Shown here in pieces: positions 1 through 6,530 of a stretch of 8,416 nucleotides of DNA. The stretch is from Bacillota bacterium (lineage in GTDB: Bacteria; Bacillota; Clostridia; Oscillospirales; Ruminococcaceae). The stretch is from positions 1-8,416 of the forward strand of contig JAEWNU010000119.1 of assembly GCA_023456995.1 (NCBI GenBank), written 5' to 3'. Under the pieces are notes generated by a model, which saw nothing but the letters and a program-made list of their open reading frames with translations, was not told where the DNA came from and did no database searches. Position 1 is the stretch's first letter. Each line of letters starts with the position of its first letter. Made by a program: the position numbers and the translations under genes.

Positions 1-117
1 ACTACGCCCAAAAAAGCAAGTTCACTTATTAAGTGGACCATTGCAAGCATTATCATCTATGTAGTATTTTATGCTTGCTCAGGGGCACTTATTGGCGCTG
101 CAATGCTTGCATCATAA
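1..117 (+). CDS. C-terminal end of an unidentified membrane protein (5' truncated)
   Basis: An open frame enters the window in phase at base 1 and stops at TAA 115-117, giving 38 residues. The segment begins with a short polar, lysine-containing stretch and then has one long hydrophobic helix (about residues 12-37: IASIIIYVVFYACSG, then ALIGAAMLAS), ending almost at the membrane edge. This is the look of the last transmembrane segment of an integral membrane protein, with small-residue GxxxA-like packing near the end. Too little remains to name a family. The gene is rightward and converges on the leftward reductase operon, with a hairpin terminator about 60 bases after the stop. Its being coding rests on the open frame, the hydrophobic composition and the terminator that follows. 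Confidence 0.6.
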   Translation, partial: TTPKKASSLIKWTIASIIIYVVFYACSGALIGAAMLAS

Positions 118-175
118 GTCTTAAAAATGGTACTCGCACGCATGTAACGAGGCAATGGAGCCTTTAATGGAAAAT

Positions 176-215
176 AGGGCAGTTACAGAGTCATACTCCG
201 TAGCTGCCCTTTGTT
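176..215. terminator. bidirectional rho-independent terminator
   Basis: AGGGCAG (176-182) pairs with CTGCCCT (204-210). The stem extends inwards through TAC/GTA and GAG/CTC with one G-T wobble and one mismatch around a short TCATA loop. On the + strand it is followed by TTTGTT; on the - strand by ATTTT. It sits between two convergent genes, the truncated membrane protein and the leftward SDR gene, so one hairpin probably ends both transcripts. The U-tracts are imperfect, so efficiency is uncertain. Confidence 0.75.
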
Positions 216-241
216 GACATTTACAAAAGGTATAATAAAAT
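214..241 (+). promoter_or_regulatory. candidate sigma-A promoter pointing antisense into the SDR gene
   Basis: TTGACA (214-219, perfect -35) is followed after 16 bp by TAAAAT (236-241, 5 of 6 match to the -10). A perfect TATAAT also lies at 231-236, but its 11-bp spacing is wrong for this -35. No rightward gene follows, so any transcript would run antisense to the 3' end of the leftward SDR gene. The region is AT-rich and the match could be chance. Confidence 0.3.
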
Positions 242-248
242 AGATATA

Positions 249-971
249 TTACATAACTAAACCACCGTTAACCCCAAGAACCTGCCCTGTAATAAAGGAT
301 GCGCTTGGCGAAGCAAGCGCAAAAATGGCTTGGGATACTTGTTCAGCTGTACCAATACATCCTAGAGGTGTTTCTTCACGCAGACAATCAATATCTTCCT
401 GTGAAAGTGCTGCATTCATATCAGTGTCTATCACACCGGGTGCCACACAGTTGACCCGAATATTTGAAGGCCCTAATTCCTTGGCCAGTGCCTTGGTAAA
501 ACCGATAACGCCAGCCTTGCTTGCGGAATAAGCCACTTCACAAGAAGCGCCAGTTTGGCCCCACATCGAAGAAACAGTTATAATAGAACCAGACTTTTTA
601 GCAATCATGGCAGGTAAAACCGCCCGACAGCACAAAAACATAGCGCGAAGATTAATGGCAAAAAGGTTATCCCATTCTTCACAAGTGGTATCGGGCAACA
701 GTTTTTGTAGCGAAACACCTGCATTTAATACCAGAACATCTACGTGCCCAAAAGCAGACAGTACCTGTTGGACCATCGTGTCAATCTGGTGTGGTTCGCC
801 CAAATCTGCCTTAATAGCCATTACACCGGGAAGCGATGCGACCAGTTGACGCGCAGCAAACTCATTATTACGATAGCAAAAGCAGACATTATAGCCATTT
901 TTGTAAAAAGTTCTGACTGTCTGCGCCCCTATTCCGCGTGAACCACCGGTAATTAAAACAGTTGGATTCAT
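249..971 (-). CDS. SDR-family NAD(P)H reductase, FabG-like; probable YmfI-type EF-P 5-aminopentanone reductase
   Basis: This 240-residue protein is a full-length classical short-chain dehydrogenase/reductase. It has the cofactor motif TGGSRGIG (residues 8-15), NAG (83-85), catalytic-set Asn107, Ser135, Tyr148 and Lys152 (in YSASK), PG after strand 6 (179-180) and a C-terminal TGQVLGVNGG. Family knowledge gives NADPH-dependent reduction of a ketone, as in FabG 3-oxoacyl-ACP reductase. However, the segment SSMWGQTGASCEV (134-146) leading into the catalytic Tyr is, from memory, typical of the Firmicute YmfI group, which reduces the 5-aminopentanone modification on elongation factor P. No fatty-acid synthesis genes are nearby, which argues mildly for the second reading. 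The ATG (971-969) shares one base with the TAA of the upstream thioredoxin-reductase gene, so translation is probably coupled; AAAGG lies just upstream. The hairpin at 176-210 ends the operon. SDR family is near certain; the substrate is inferred. Confidence 0.9.
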   Translation of the reverse strand: MNPTVLITGGSRGIGAQTVRTFYKNGYNVCFCYRNNEFAARQLVASLPGVMAIKADLGEPHQIDTMVQQVLSAFGHVDVLVLNAGVSLQKLLPDTTCEEWDNLFAINLRAMFLCCRAVLPAMIAKKSGSIITVSSMWGQTGASCEVAYSASKAGVIGFTKALAKELGPSNIRVNCVAPGVIDTDMNAALSQEDIDCLREETPLGCIGTAEQVSQAIFALASPSASFITGQVLGVNGGLVM

Positions 972-1837
972 TATCCTTTGGCCCTTTCACGCAAAAACTT
1001 TAAGGCGCTCATAGCGGCCTGTGCTCCTTCAGAGACTGCGGTGGCCACTTGCATCAGTCCGCCGATGCAGTCACCCGCAGCAAAAAGGCCTGGCACTGCG
1101 GTTTGCATCTCACTATCAGTAACAATGCGACCGTCCTTAAGCTCTGCGCCAATTTTACGGGCAAAATCGCCTGCGGTGGCACTACCCAGAGCGATAAAAA
1201 TGCCGGATAATTCCTGAACTTCACCATTTTTGAGCTTAACGCCTTCTACTGTGGACTCGCCGAAAATCTCTGCAACAGGCTCGGTAATGGCAGTAACATT
1301 TTCGGGCAGCTTGTCGGGGACAGCAGCGCCATTTGTCAGAAGCAGTACTTTCTCAACTACGGGAAGCAGGCTGTTAACTTCATGCAGTGCATAACTGCCG
1401 TTACCTAATACGCCTACAGTCTTGCCTCGGTAAAAAAATGCATCGCACACAGCACAGTAGCTGACACCGCGCCCCTCATGATCCGCCAAGCCTGCTATTG
1501 GCAGAGTTTTTCTCGCTGAACCAGTCGCTAGAATAACGGATGCAGCTTGATGCTGACTATTTTTACAAGTTATATTAAACGAGCCATCCCACGAAAGATC
1601 AAGCACCTCATCACTGATAATATCAGCACCAAGCGCTTTTGCCTGCTCAATACCGATAGCAGCTAACTCAGAACCGGCTATCGGTGTGGAAAGGCCAAAA
1701 TAGTTTTCAATTTTTTCGGCTTTCTGAAGCGAACCGGCGTCCTTGCCGATTAGCACGACGGTCTTGTTTGCGCGGCGAAGATAAAGCGCGGCAGAAATTC
1801 CCGCCGGGCCATAGCCGATAATCGCTGTATCCAGCAT
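971..1837 (-). CDS. thioredoxin-reductase-like flavoprotein, possibly ferredoxin-dependent (FFTR type)
   Basis: This 288-residue protein has the two-domain layout of low-molecular-weight thioredoxin reductase. FAD is bound by GYGPAG (8-13), ATGS (104-107) and the C-terminal AAGD (253-256), and the redox-active disulfide is CAVC (128-131, followed by Asp132). NADPH-dependent enzymes normally carry GGGDSA and HRRxxxR. Here the first is the degenerate GNGSYA (145-150) and the second is absent, the equivalent strand ending in VLLLTNG. It is also shorter than the usual 310-320 residues. This matches what I know of clostridial ferredoxin-linked, pyridine-nucleotide-independent reductases; that assignment is inference. 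The start is ATG 1837-1835, with AGAGGTG six bases upstream and a promoter ending about 30 bases upstream. The frame stays open to 1945, but an ATG there would precede the promoter. It is first in a two-gene leftward operon with the SDR gene. Confidence 0.9.
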   Translation of the reverse strand: MLDTAIIGYGPAGISAALYLRRANKTVVLIGKDAGSLQKAEKIENYFGLSTPIAGSELAAIGIEQAKALGADIISDEVLDLSWDGSFNITCKNSQHQAASVILATGSARKTLPIAGLADHEGRGVSYCAVCDAFFYRGKTVGVLGNGSYALHEVNSLLPVVEKVLLLTNGAAVPDKLPENVTAITEPVAEIFGESTVEGVKLKNGEVQELSGIFIALGSATAGDFARKIGAELKDGRIVTDSEMQTAVPGLFAAGDCIGGLMQVATAVSEGAQAAMSALKFLRERAKG

Positions 1838-1867
1838 TGTTTGCACCTCTTTCAACTTCTTTATTCT

Positions 1868-1897
1868 ATTATAAACGAAAAAGTCATAGATTGCCAA
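1868..1897 (-). promoter_or_regulatory. sigma-A promoter for the thioredoxin-reductase/SDR operon
   Basis: Read leftward, TTGGCA (1897-1892, 5 of 6) is followed after 18 bp by a perfect TATAAT (1873-1868). Transcription should start near 1861, giving a leader of about 24 nt that holds the AGAGGTG ribosome-binding site. The position supports the ATG at 1837 as the true start. Confidence 0.7.
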
Positions 1898-1898
1898 G

Positions 1899-1908
1899 AT
1901 CAATTGAT
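1899..1908. promoter_or_regulatory. 10-bp palindrome between divergent promoters, possible operator
   Basis: ATCAATTGAT is a perfect palindrome lying between the -35 boxes of the leftward and rightward promoters and overlapping the rightward -35. A protein bound here could control both operons. The sequence is short and AT-rich, so chance is a real alternative. Confidence 0.3.
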
Positions 1909-1932
1909 TTTTATTTAAGAAAACGGTAAAAT
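1904..1932 (+). promoter_or_regulatory. sigma-A promoter for the Nudix/aldolase operon
   Basis: TTGATT (1904-1909, 4 of 6) is followed after exactly 17 bp by TAAAAT (1927-1932, 5 of 6). The predicted start near 1939 leaves a leader of about 20 nt containing AAAGGGGGG (1944-1952), a strong ribosome-binding site seven bases before the ATG at 1960. Confidence 0.65.
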
Positions 1933-1959
1933 AGATGTTGTACAAAGGGGGGCTGAACC

Positions 1960-2487
1960 ATGTCGGTAGAAAAACAGCTAAGTAGTCAAAAAATTTATGA
2001 CGGGCGCATTTTAAGCCTGCGTGTCGATCGCATACTGCTCGAAAACGGGCGGGAGGCGGTACGCGAGGTCATTGATCATCAAGGCGCCGCGGGTATTGTG
2101 GCATTTGATGAGGAAGGCAAACTGTTGATGGTTCGGCAGTATCGGTACCCTGTTGGGCAGGAGCTATTAGAGTTGCCCGCAGGCAAAATCGACCCCGGCG
2201 AAACACCACTACAATGCGCGACGCGTGAATTGCAGGAAGAAACGGGCTATAAAGCAGAAAAATTAACACTGTTGGGGCGGGTGTACCCCGCTGCGGCCTA
2301 CGACGTCGAAACGGTTTATCTGTACTATGCGCAAGGACTAACACCTGCGCAGCAACAACTGGACGAGGACGAGCTTCTCTCAGTCGAGCATGTTGATTTT
2401 GACGAGGCGGTTCGCATGGTTCTAGACGATGAAATCTTAGATAGCAAAACCCAGATTGGAATTTTAAAAATAAAAAATATGCGTTAG
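1960..2487 (+). CDS. Nudix hydrolase, ADP-ribose pyrophosphatase type
   Basis: The 175-residue protein carries a complete Nudix box in the pattern Gx5Ex7REUxEExGU: Gly75, Glu81, Arg89-Glu90-Leu91, Glu93-Glu94 and Gly96-Tyr97. The preceding segment VRQYRYPVGQELLELPAGK (58-76) is characteristic of the ADP-ribose pyrophosphatase subgroup, and a Pro sits 13 residues beyond the box (Pro110 in VYPAAAYDVE). The expected reaction is Mg-dependent hydrolysis of ADP-ribose to AMP and ribose 5-phosphate in the cytosol. The length is close to normal for the family. Translation starts at ATG 1960 behind AAAGGGGGG. It is first in a rightward operon: its TAG is embedded in the ribosome-binding site of the aldolase gene, whose ATG follows after 12 bases. 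Substrates other than ADP-ribose cannot be ruled out. Confidence 0.92.
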   Translation: MSVEKQLSSQKIYDGRILSLRVDRILLENGREAVREVIDHQGAAGIVAFDEEGKLLMVRQYRYPVGQELLELPAGKIDPGETPLQCATRELQEETGYKAEKLTLLGRVYPAAAYDVETVYLYYAQGLTPAQQQLDEDELLSVEHVDFDEAVRMVLDDEILDSKTQIGILKIKNMR

Positions 2488-2495
2488 GAGAGGTG
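2486..2495 (+). promoter_or_regulatory. ribosome-binding site of the aldolase gene overlapping the Nudix stop codon
   Basis: AGGAGAGGTG (2486-2495) begins inside the TAG stop (2485-2487) of the Nudix gene and sits four bases before the aldolase ATG (2500). This ties translation of the two genes and supports a shared transcript. Confidence 0.7.
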
Positions 2496-2499
2496 TATT

Positions 2500-3435
2500 A
2501 TGGCATTAGTCAACACAACTGAAATGTTTAAAAAGGCATATGCAGGTGGGTATGCAATTGGCGCATTTAATGTGAACAACATGGAAATTATTCAGGGTAT
2601 TACCGAGGCTGCGATGGCACAGAAGGCACCGTTGATCCTTCAGGTTTCGGCCGGAGCGCGCAAATATGCTAAACATATTTATCTGATGAAGTTAGTCGAA
2701 GCGGCTGTTGCTGACACGGGGCTGGATATTGCGCTGCACTTGGATCACGGCGACAGCTTTGAAATCTGCAAGGACTGTATCGACGGCGGCTTCACATCGG
2801 TGATGATTGATGGGTCTAAGCATAGCTTTGAGGATAATATTAAATTAACCCGCCAAGTGGTGGAATATGCCCATGCCGAGGGTATCACCGTTGAAGGTGA
2901 GCTTGGTCGCTTGGCCGGTGTTGAGGACGATGTAAACGTCTCAGCAGCCGATTCTTCTTACACAGACCCGGCACAGGTTGAAGAGTTCGTGACTAAAACC
3001 GGTGTAGATTCACTAGCCATTGCCATCGGCACCAGCCACGGTGCTTATAAGTTTAAGCCCGGACAGAAACCACAGCTGCGCTTTGATATTCTCAAAGAAG
3101 TGGAGCGGCGTTTGCCTGGATTCCCGATTGTGCTACACGGCGCTTCTTCGGTCATGCAAGAGTATGTCGAGATCGTCAACCGCTACGGCGGGCAGATGCC
3201 TGGCGCTATCGGCATCCCTGAAGAGATGCTGCGCGAGGCCGCTAAGATGGCCGTTTGCAAAATTAATATCGACTCTGACATTCGTCTGGCTATGACCGCG
3301 GCTGTTAGAAAGCATATTGCTGAACATCCCGATCATTTTGACCCCAGACAGTATCTCACGCCCGCCAGAGACGCTGTGCGAGAGGTAGTGGCACATAAGA
3401 TGCAGGCAGTTCTGGGTTGCGCCGGTAAAGCATAG
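2500..3435 (+). CDS. fba: class II fructose-1,6-bisphosphate aldolase
   Basis: The 311-residue protein is a zinc-dependent class II aldolase, cleaving fructose 1,6-bisphosphate to dihydroxyacetone phosphate and glyceraldehyde 3-phosphate (or the reverse) in glycolysis and gluconeogenesis. It shows LHLDHGDS (79-86) with catalytic Asp82 and metal ligand His83, VEGELG (131-136) with Glu134, GTSHG (177-181) with His180, VLHGAS (211-216) with His213, and KINIDSD (254-260) for phosphate and substrate contacts. The roughly 25-residue insertion after His213 (EYVEIVNRYGG and onward) and the 311-residue length fit the subgroup common in Clostridia, rather than the shorter GatY/KbaY tagatose-bisphosphate aldolases, although the substrate cannot be proven from motifs. 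It is second in the operon with the Nudix gene and is followed 19 bases later by a strong terminator. Confidence 0.95.
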   Translation: MALVNTTEMFKKAYAGGYAIGAFNVNNMEIIQGITEAAMAQKAPLILQVSAGARKYAKHIYLMKLVEAAVADTGLDIALHLDHGDSFEICKDCIDGGFTSVMIDGSKHSFEDNIKLTRQVVEYAHAEGITVEGELGRLAGVEDDVNVSAADSSYTDPAQVEEFVTKTGVDSLAIAIGTSHGAYKFKPGQKPQLRFDILKEVERRLPGFPIVLHGASSVMQEYVEIVNRYGGQMPGAIGIPEEMLREAAKMAVCKINIDSDIRLAMTAAVRKHIAEHPDHFDPRQYLTPARDAVREVVAHKMQAVLGCAGKA

Positions 3436-3454
3436 GTAAATTCGAATAACGTGT

Positions 3455-3500
3455 AAGGGAGCGCTAAGGATATTATCCGCAGCGCTCCCTTTATGATTTT
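3455..3500 (+). terminator. rho-independent terminator after the aldolase gene
   Basis: AAGGGAGCGCT (3455-3465) pairs perfectly with AGCGCTCCCTT (3481-3491). An inner GGAT/ATCC helix (3468-3471 with 3475-3478) forms within the loop. A T-rich tail (TTTATGATTTT, 3490-3500) follows on the + strand. On the - strand no T-run follows, so it should act mainly for the Nudix/aldolase operon and not for the convergent c-di-GMP gene. Confidence 0.85.
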
Positions 3501-3543
3501 AGAAAGTAAAAGGCACAATACTCCCCATTGAGCAGAGTGTTTG

Positions 3544-6153
3544 TCACACTGCACCGACGTTGAGTACAATGGGCGGCAGATTGTTATTCTCCGAAACGTC
3601 GAGTTCACCATTGCGCACCATAGCCACAAAGGTAGCGGCAATTTGGGGATCAAAATGTGTTCCAGCACAGGCTTCAATTTCTTCAAGAGCTACCTCAACC
3701 GGCAGCGCGTCTTTATAAGGCCGCTTTGAGATGATAGCGTCAAAACAGTCAGCGATGGCTAAACAACGTGCTGAAATCGGAATCTGGTCGCTTTTTAACC
3801 CGCGTGGATAGCCACTGCCGTCCCAGCGCTCGTGATGCCCCATAATGGCAGGCACTACGTAATTAAGCGAGGGCAGATGCTTGACAATAGCGATCGACAT
3901 ATCCACATGTTGCCGCATAATGGCGTATTCCTGCGTCGTCAACGGCTCTGGCTTTGCTAAAATATGTTCGGGTATTCCGATTTTACCGATATCATGCAGT
4001 AGACCGGCTTCAGAAATGACTGACACATGCATCGGATCCATCCCCAGTTTGGCTGCCAGCGCGGAAGCGAAGCGTGCAACATTTTGTGAATGACTAAATG
4101 TAAAACGATCCTTAGCATCGATAGCGGCAGTAAGTGCGTAAAGCGTCGCAGTATATGCAGGCCCGGTTTGGCCGCTATTTAGCGATGCAATTAATTCGTC
4201 AGGTGTAACCTCACTAAAGTCTTTGAAGTTCTTATTTCCTTTTACAGAAAGCTTTGAGCTATATATTACGGTTTTGTTTTTTCCTGAGTTTTTGGCAGAA
4301 AACAGCGCTAAATCAGCGCGCATCATCAATTCTTCCTGGCTTGGCGCGGCCGTCGGATAGGTACACAAACCGATGCTGACTGAAAGAAAACGCCGATCAT
4401 GTTGCGAAGTGCCAAAAAACATTTGCTGTATCTTAGAGCGGATTTTTTCAGCAATCTCAAAAGCGCTTGCCGAGTTGTGCTCCGGTAGCACAACTGTAAA
4501 TTCTTCACCGCCATATCGTGCGCAGATGCCGCGCTGGCCGATTGTGGTTTTAATCAGGGCCGCAATTCTGCGCAGGGCCTTATCCCCTTCCAAGTGACCA
4601 TAAAGATCGTTGTAAACCCGGAAAAAATCGATATCAATAATAAAGACAGATACTGGCTTGCCGCTTTTACGCGTCACAACTGTGGGAAGATATTGATAAA
4701 GATAGCGCGTATTATAAAGTCCTGTCAGATCGTCTGTAGTGGCTTGCGGCTGGGTACTGCGGTAATTGTAGGCATTATCAATTGCGGCCGCAGTCGAAGT
4801 ACCAAAATCTTTGAGCAGGTTGAAATCCTCTACAGTATAGGCGGCATTGTCCTGTTTTGAGGTGAGTAAAATCAGCCCAATTAATACGCCGCGGCATTTT
4901 ATGGGTACCGCAGCCTGAATATTCCAGTGACAAAGCACCTGCCTTTCCTTTTCCCAAAGTGCCCTAAACGGGGCAGCGCAGTGAAAAGAATTAATAGCTA
5001 GACAGTCACCATTTTGTTTTATCCAATGTATCATCGGGCTGTGCGGGCTAATTTCTAAATCCTTGGTGGTCAGTGGCATGGTAGAAGAAAAAGGGCGGTA
5101 AATCCCTGTTTCATAATCTGGAAATAGCAGGCAGGCGTGTTTAGCGGCCATTGCTTTTTCTGCTGCCTTAAGCAGTTGCATCGAAAGATCTGATAGGTCC
5201 AGGCTACTTGCATTACTGAAGGTAAAAGCGTGAAGGGCCTTTCGACGCTGAAAGGTTGTTTTATAAAATAGCTTTTCTACCAGCGAGCGGATAAAAATAA
5301 ATACCGGTTGAAACAGAGCTGCCGCAATAAGAGCAGAAAGGGATACAAACAGATAAGAGGGCGCCTGATAAACGGCCAGCCCCCTTTTTAACAGCCATAA
5401 TAATCCGGTATAAAGAGCACCTGCCAAAAGTAAAAGCGCTGAAAAGGCAGCTCCTCGTGCCACGATAAAACTCAGTTCGGCCATGCGGTTTCTAAAGATA
5501 GCAAAACATATTAGATTAGCCGATACGGTACAGCAAAAAATATCAAAGGGGTACTGTCCAAGCTCAGTAAAAATATTGGTAAAGGCACCCGCATAGATTA
5601 TGCCAAACGCGACTATGAGCCATTTGATAGGAGCGGACTGCACGCCCTGCTGCATGCGATAGTAAAAAGCCTTATAAAAAATACACACCGCCAAGGCAAA
5701 TGAAATTAAAACCACCCAACCAGCCATAGGCCCAAGGGCATAGGTTAAAGCGTAGTGCGAACGACTATCAGTAGAGGGCAGTCTAATAATATAAGCCTGA
5801 CTTATCACCAATCCCATGCCGTTTGTAATGAGCATAAAAGCTATAGCGGCATTCCAGAACATATTGATAATTCGCTTGGTGGAAGCAGTATAATAATCCA
5901 TTAGATAGTACGCGAAAAGAGAAGATAACAGTGTTCCGAAGTGTAAGGTCCGAATCCAGAATAAAACACCGGGCCAAATTTGAAGGCGCATCATAACAGC
6001 TGAACCGGACCAGATAAACAAAGAAGCTAGAAAAAAAGTATAATATTGCATGACCCGGTCACGCTTTGAGATCAAAAACATTACCAGAAGCAGTCCAAAA
6101 CTACCAGTGGCAATAAAGGGCATTACCCAGAAAAAAATCTGTAAAAAGGGCAT
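3544..6153 (-). CDS. membrane-anchored GAF-GGDEF-HD-GYP c-di-GMP signalling protein
   Basis: This 869-residue protein starts with about nine hydrophobic helices (roughly residues 5-290). The first seven resemble the 7TM sensor region of some histidine kinases. A GAF-like domain follows (about 318-465), then a GGDEF domain (about 470-632) with DIDFF (507-511), ND (515-516), GHLEGD (519-524) and an intact GGEEF (548-552). The C-terminal HD-GYP domain (about 665-850) has HS (688-689), HDIGK (720-724), His749, HHERWDGSGYP (773-783) and RPYK (811-814). By family knowledge GGDEF makes c-di-GMP from two GTP and HD-GYP degrades it. Both active sites look complete, so either or both activities are possible, switched by the sensor and GAF parts. 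No RxxD inhibitory site precedes GGEEF. The start at 6153 has GAGG ten bases upstream; the next Met (residue 11) has no ribosome-binding site. The gene is transcribed alone, leftward, with no clear terminator of its own after the stop. Confidence 0.93.
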   Translation of the reverse strand: MPFLQIFFWVMPFIATGSFGLLLVMFLISKRDRVMQYYTFFLASLFIWSGSAVMMRLQIWPGVLFWIRTLHFGTLLSSLFAYYLMDYYTASTKRIINMFWNAAIAFMLITNGMGLVISQAYIIRLPSTDSRSHYALTYALGPMAGWVVLISFALAVCIFYKAFYYRMQQGVQSAPIKWLIVAFGIIYAGAFTNIFTELGQYPFDIFCCTVSANLICFAIFRNRMAELSFIVARGAAFSALLLLAGALYTGLLWLLKRGLAVYQAPSYLFVSLSALIAAALFQPVFIFIRSLVEKLFYKTTFQRRKALHAFTFSNASSLDLSDLSMQLLKAAEKAMAAKHACLLFPDYETGIYRPFSSTMPLTTKDLEISPHSPMIHWIKQNGDCLAINSFHCAAPFRALWEKERQVLCHWNIQAAVPIKCRGVLIGLILLTSKQDNAAYTVEDFNLLKDFGTSTAAAIDNAYNYRSTQPQATTDDLTGLYNTRYLYQYLPTVVTRKSGKPVSVFIIDIDFFRVYNDLYGHLEGDKALRRIAALIKTTIGQRGICARYGGEEFTVVLPEHNSASAFEIAEKIRSKIQQMFFGTSQHDRRFLSVSIGLCTYPTAAPSQEELMMRADLALFSAKNSGKNKTVIYSSKLSVKGNKNFKDFSEVTPDELIASLNSGQTGPAYTATLYALTAAIDAKDRFTFSHSQNVARFASALAAKLGMDPMHVSVISEAGLLHDIGKIGIPEHILAKPEPLTTQEYAIMRQHVDMSIAIVKHLPSLNYVVPAIMGHHERWDGSGYPRGLKSDQIPISARCLAIADCFDAIISKRPYKDALPVEVALEEIEACAGTHFDPQIAATFVAMVRNGELDVSENNNLPPIVLNVGAV

Positions 6154-6274
6154 TCAAGTATCGCCTCGCTCTCTTATAAAAGCATAACCTTAAAATGCCT
6201 GGGGCATATCGATATACATTGGAAAAGGCAGCATGATTGAAATGCAATACCTAACTTTAAAATTTGTATATAAA

Positions 6275-6315
6275 TAAGGTAAATGTGGTGTAAAATATTT
6301 TAAAAATATACCTTA
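6275..6315. repeat. TAAGGTA/TACCTTA inverted repeat just downstream of the leftward promoter
   Basis: TAAGGTA (6275-6281) and TACCTTA (6309-6315) are perfect 7-bp inverted copies 27 bp apart. The palindrome AAAATATTTT (6293-6302) lies between them, and a partial copy ATACCTA occurs at 6248-6254. The right arm covers the predicted transcription start of the c-di-GMP gene, so it could be an operator or a weak RNA stem. The low complexity of the region limits confidence. Confidence 0.3.
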
Positions 6316-6317
6316 AT

Positions 6318-6346
6318 ATTATACAATGTGTTCCAGTAAAAGTCAC
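6318..6346 (-). promoter_or_regulatory. probable sigma-A promoter for the c-di-GMP gene
   Basis: Read leftward, GTGACT (6346-6341, 4 of 6) is followed after 17 bp by a perfect TATAAT (6323-6318). The start would be near 6311, leaving a leader of about 158 nt before the ATG at 6153. No better leftward promoter is visible closer to the gene. Confidence 0.5.
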
Positions 6347-6530
6347 TTGTTTTTTAAAAAAATTCTTAAAGCGGGTCAATTATAAAACCGCTTCATAAAG
6401 TTTACTGCCAAAAGTTACAAAAATTTACCACTTGTTCTTATGGTATCTGAATGTAGCTAAAGGTTGCCTCCAACGAAAGAGTCATATTTATAATCCCCTT
6501 TGTCAATAACGCTGATATTTAAGGCATCTA

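Larger units (their letters stand above)
6154..6530. other. AT-rich intergenic region between divergent genes
   Basis: No gene is supported here. Next to the c-di-GMP gene there is a leader of about 160 nt containing a small hairpin, ATGCC-TGG-GGCAT (6195-6207), overlapping a 10-bp palindrome ATATCGATAT (6206-6215). Further right come the leftward promoter (6318-6346), an AAGCGG/CCGCTT inverted repeat (6369-6374 and 6388-6393), and otherwise unstructured AT-rich sequence. I found no T-box core or recognisable c-di-GMP riboswitch core on either strand. Confidence 0.6.

Noticed and set aside
1838..1945. Extension of the thioredoxin-reductase frame to an ATG at 1945
   Set aside because: The extra 36 residues have no family counterpart, the upstream ATG lacks a ribosome-binding site, and the predicted promoter (1868-1897) lies inside this stretch, downstream of that ATG.
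3536..3550. AGTGT/ACACT hairpin at the end of the c-di-GMP gene as a terminator
   Set aside because: The stem is only five base pairs, overlaps the stop codon and has no T-run on the - strand.
3333..3686. 117-codon - strand open frame spanning the aldolase end, the terminator and the c-di-GMP gene end
   Set aside because: It runs through a strong terminator and overlaps two real genes, with no ribosome-binding site or recognisable domain.
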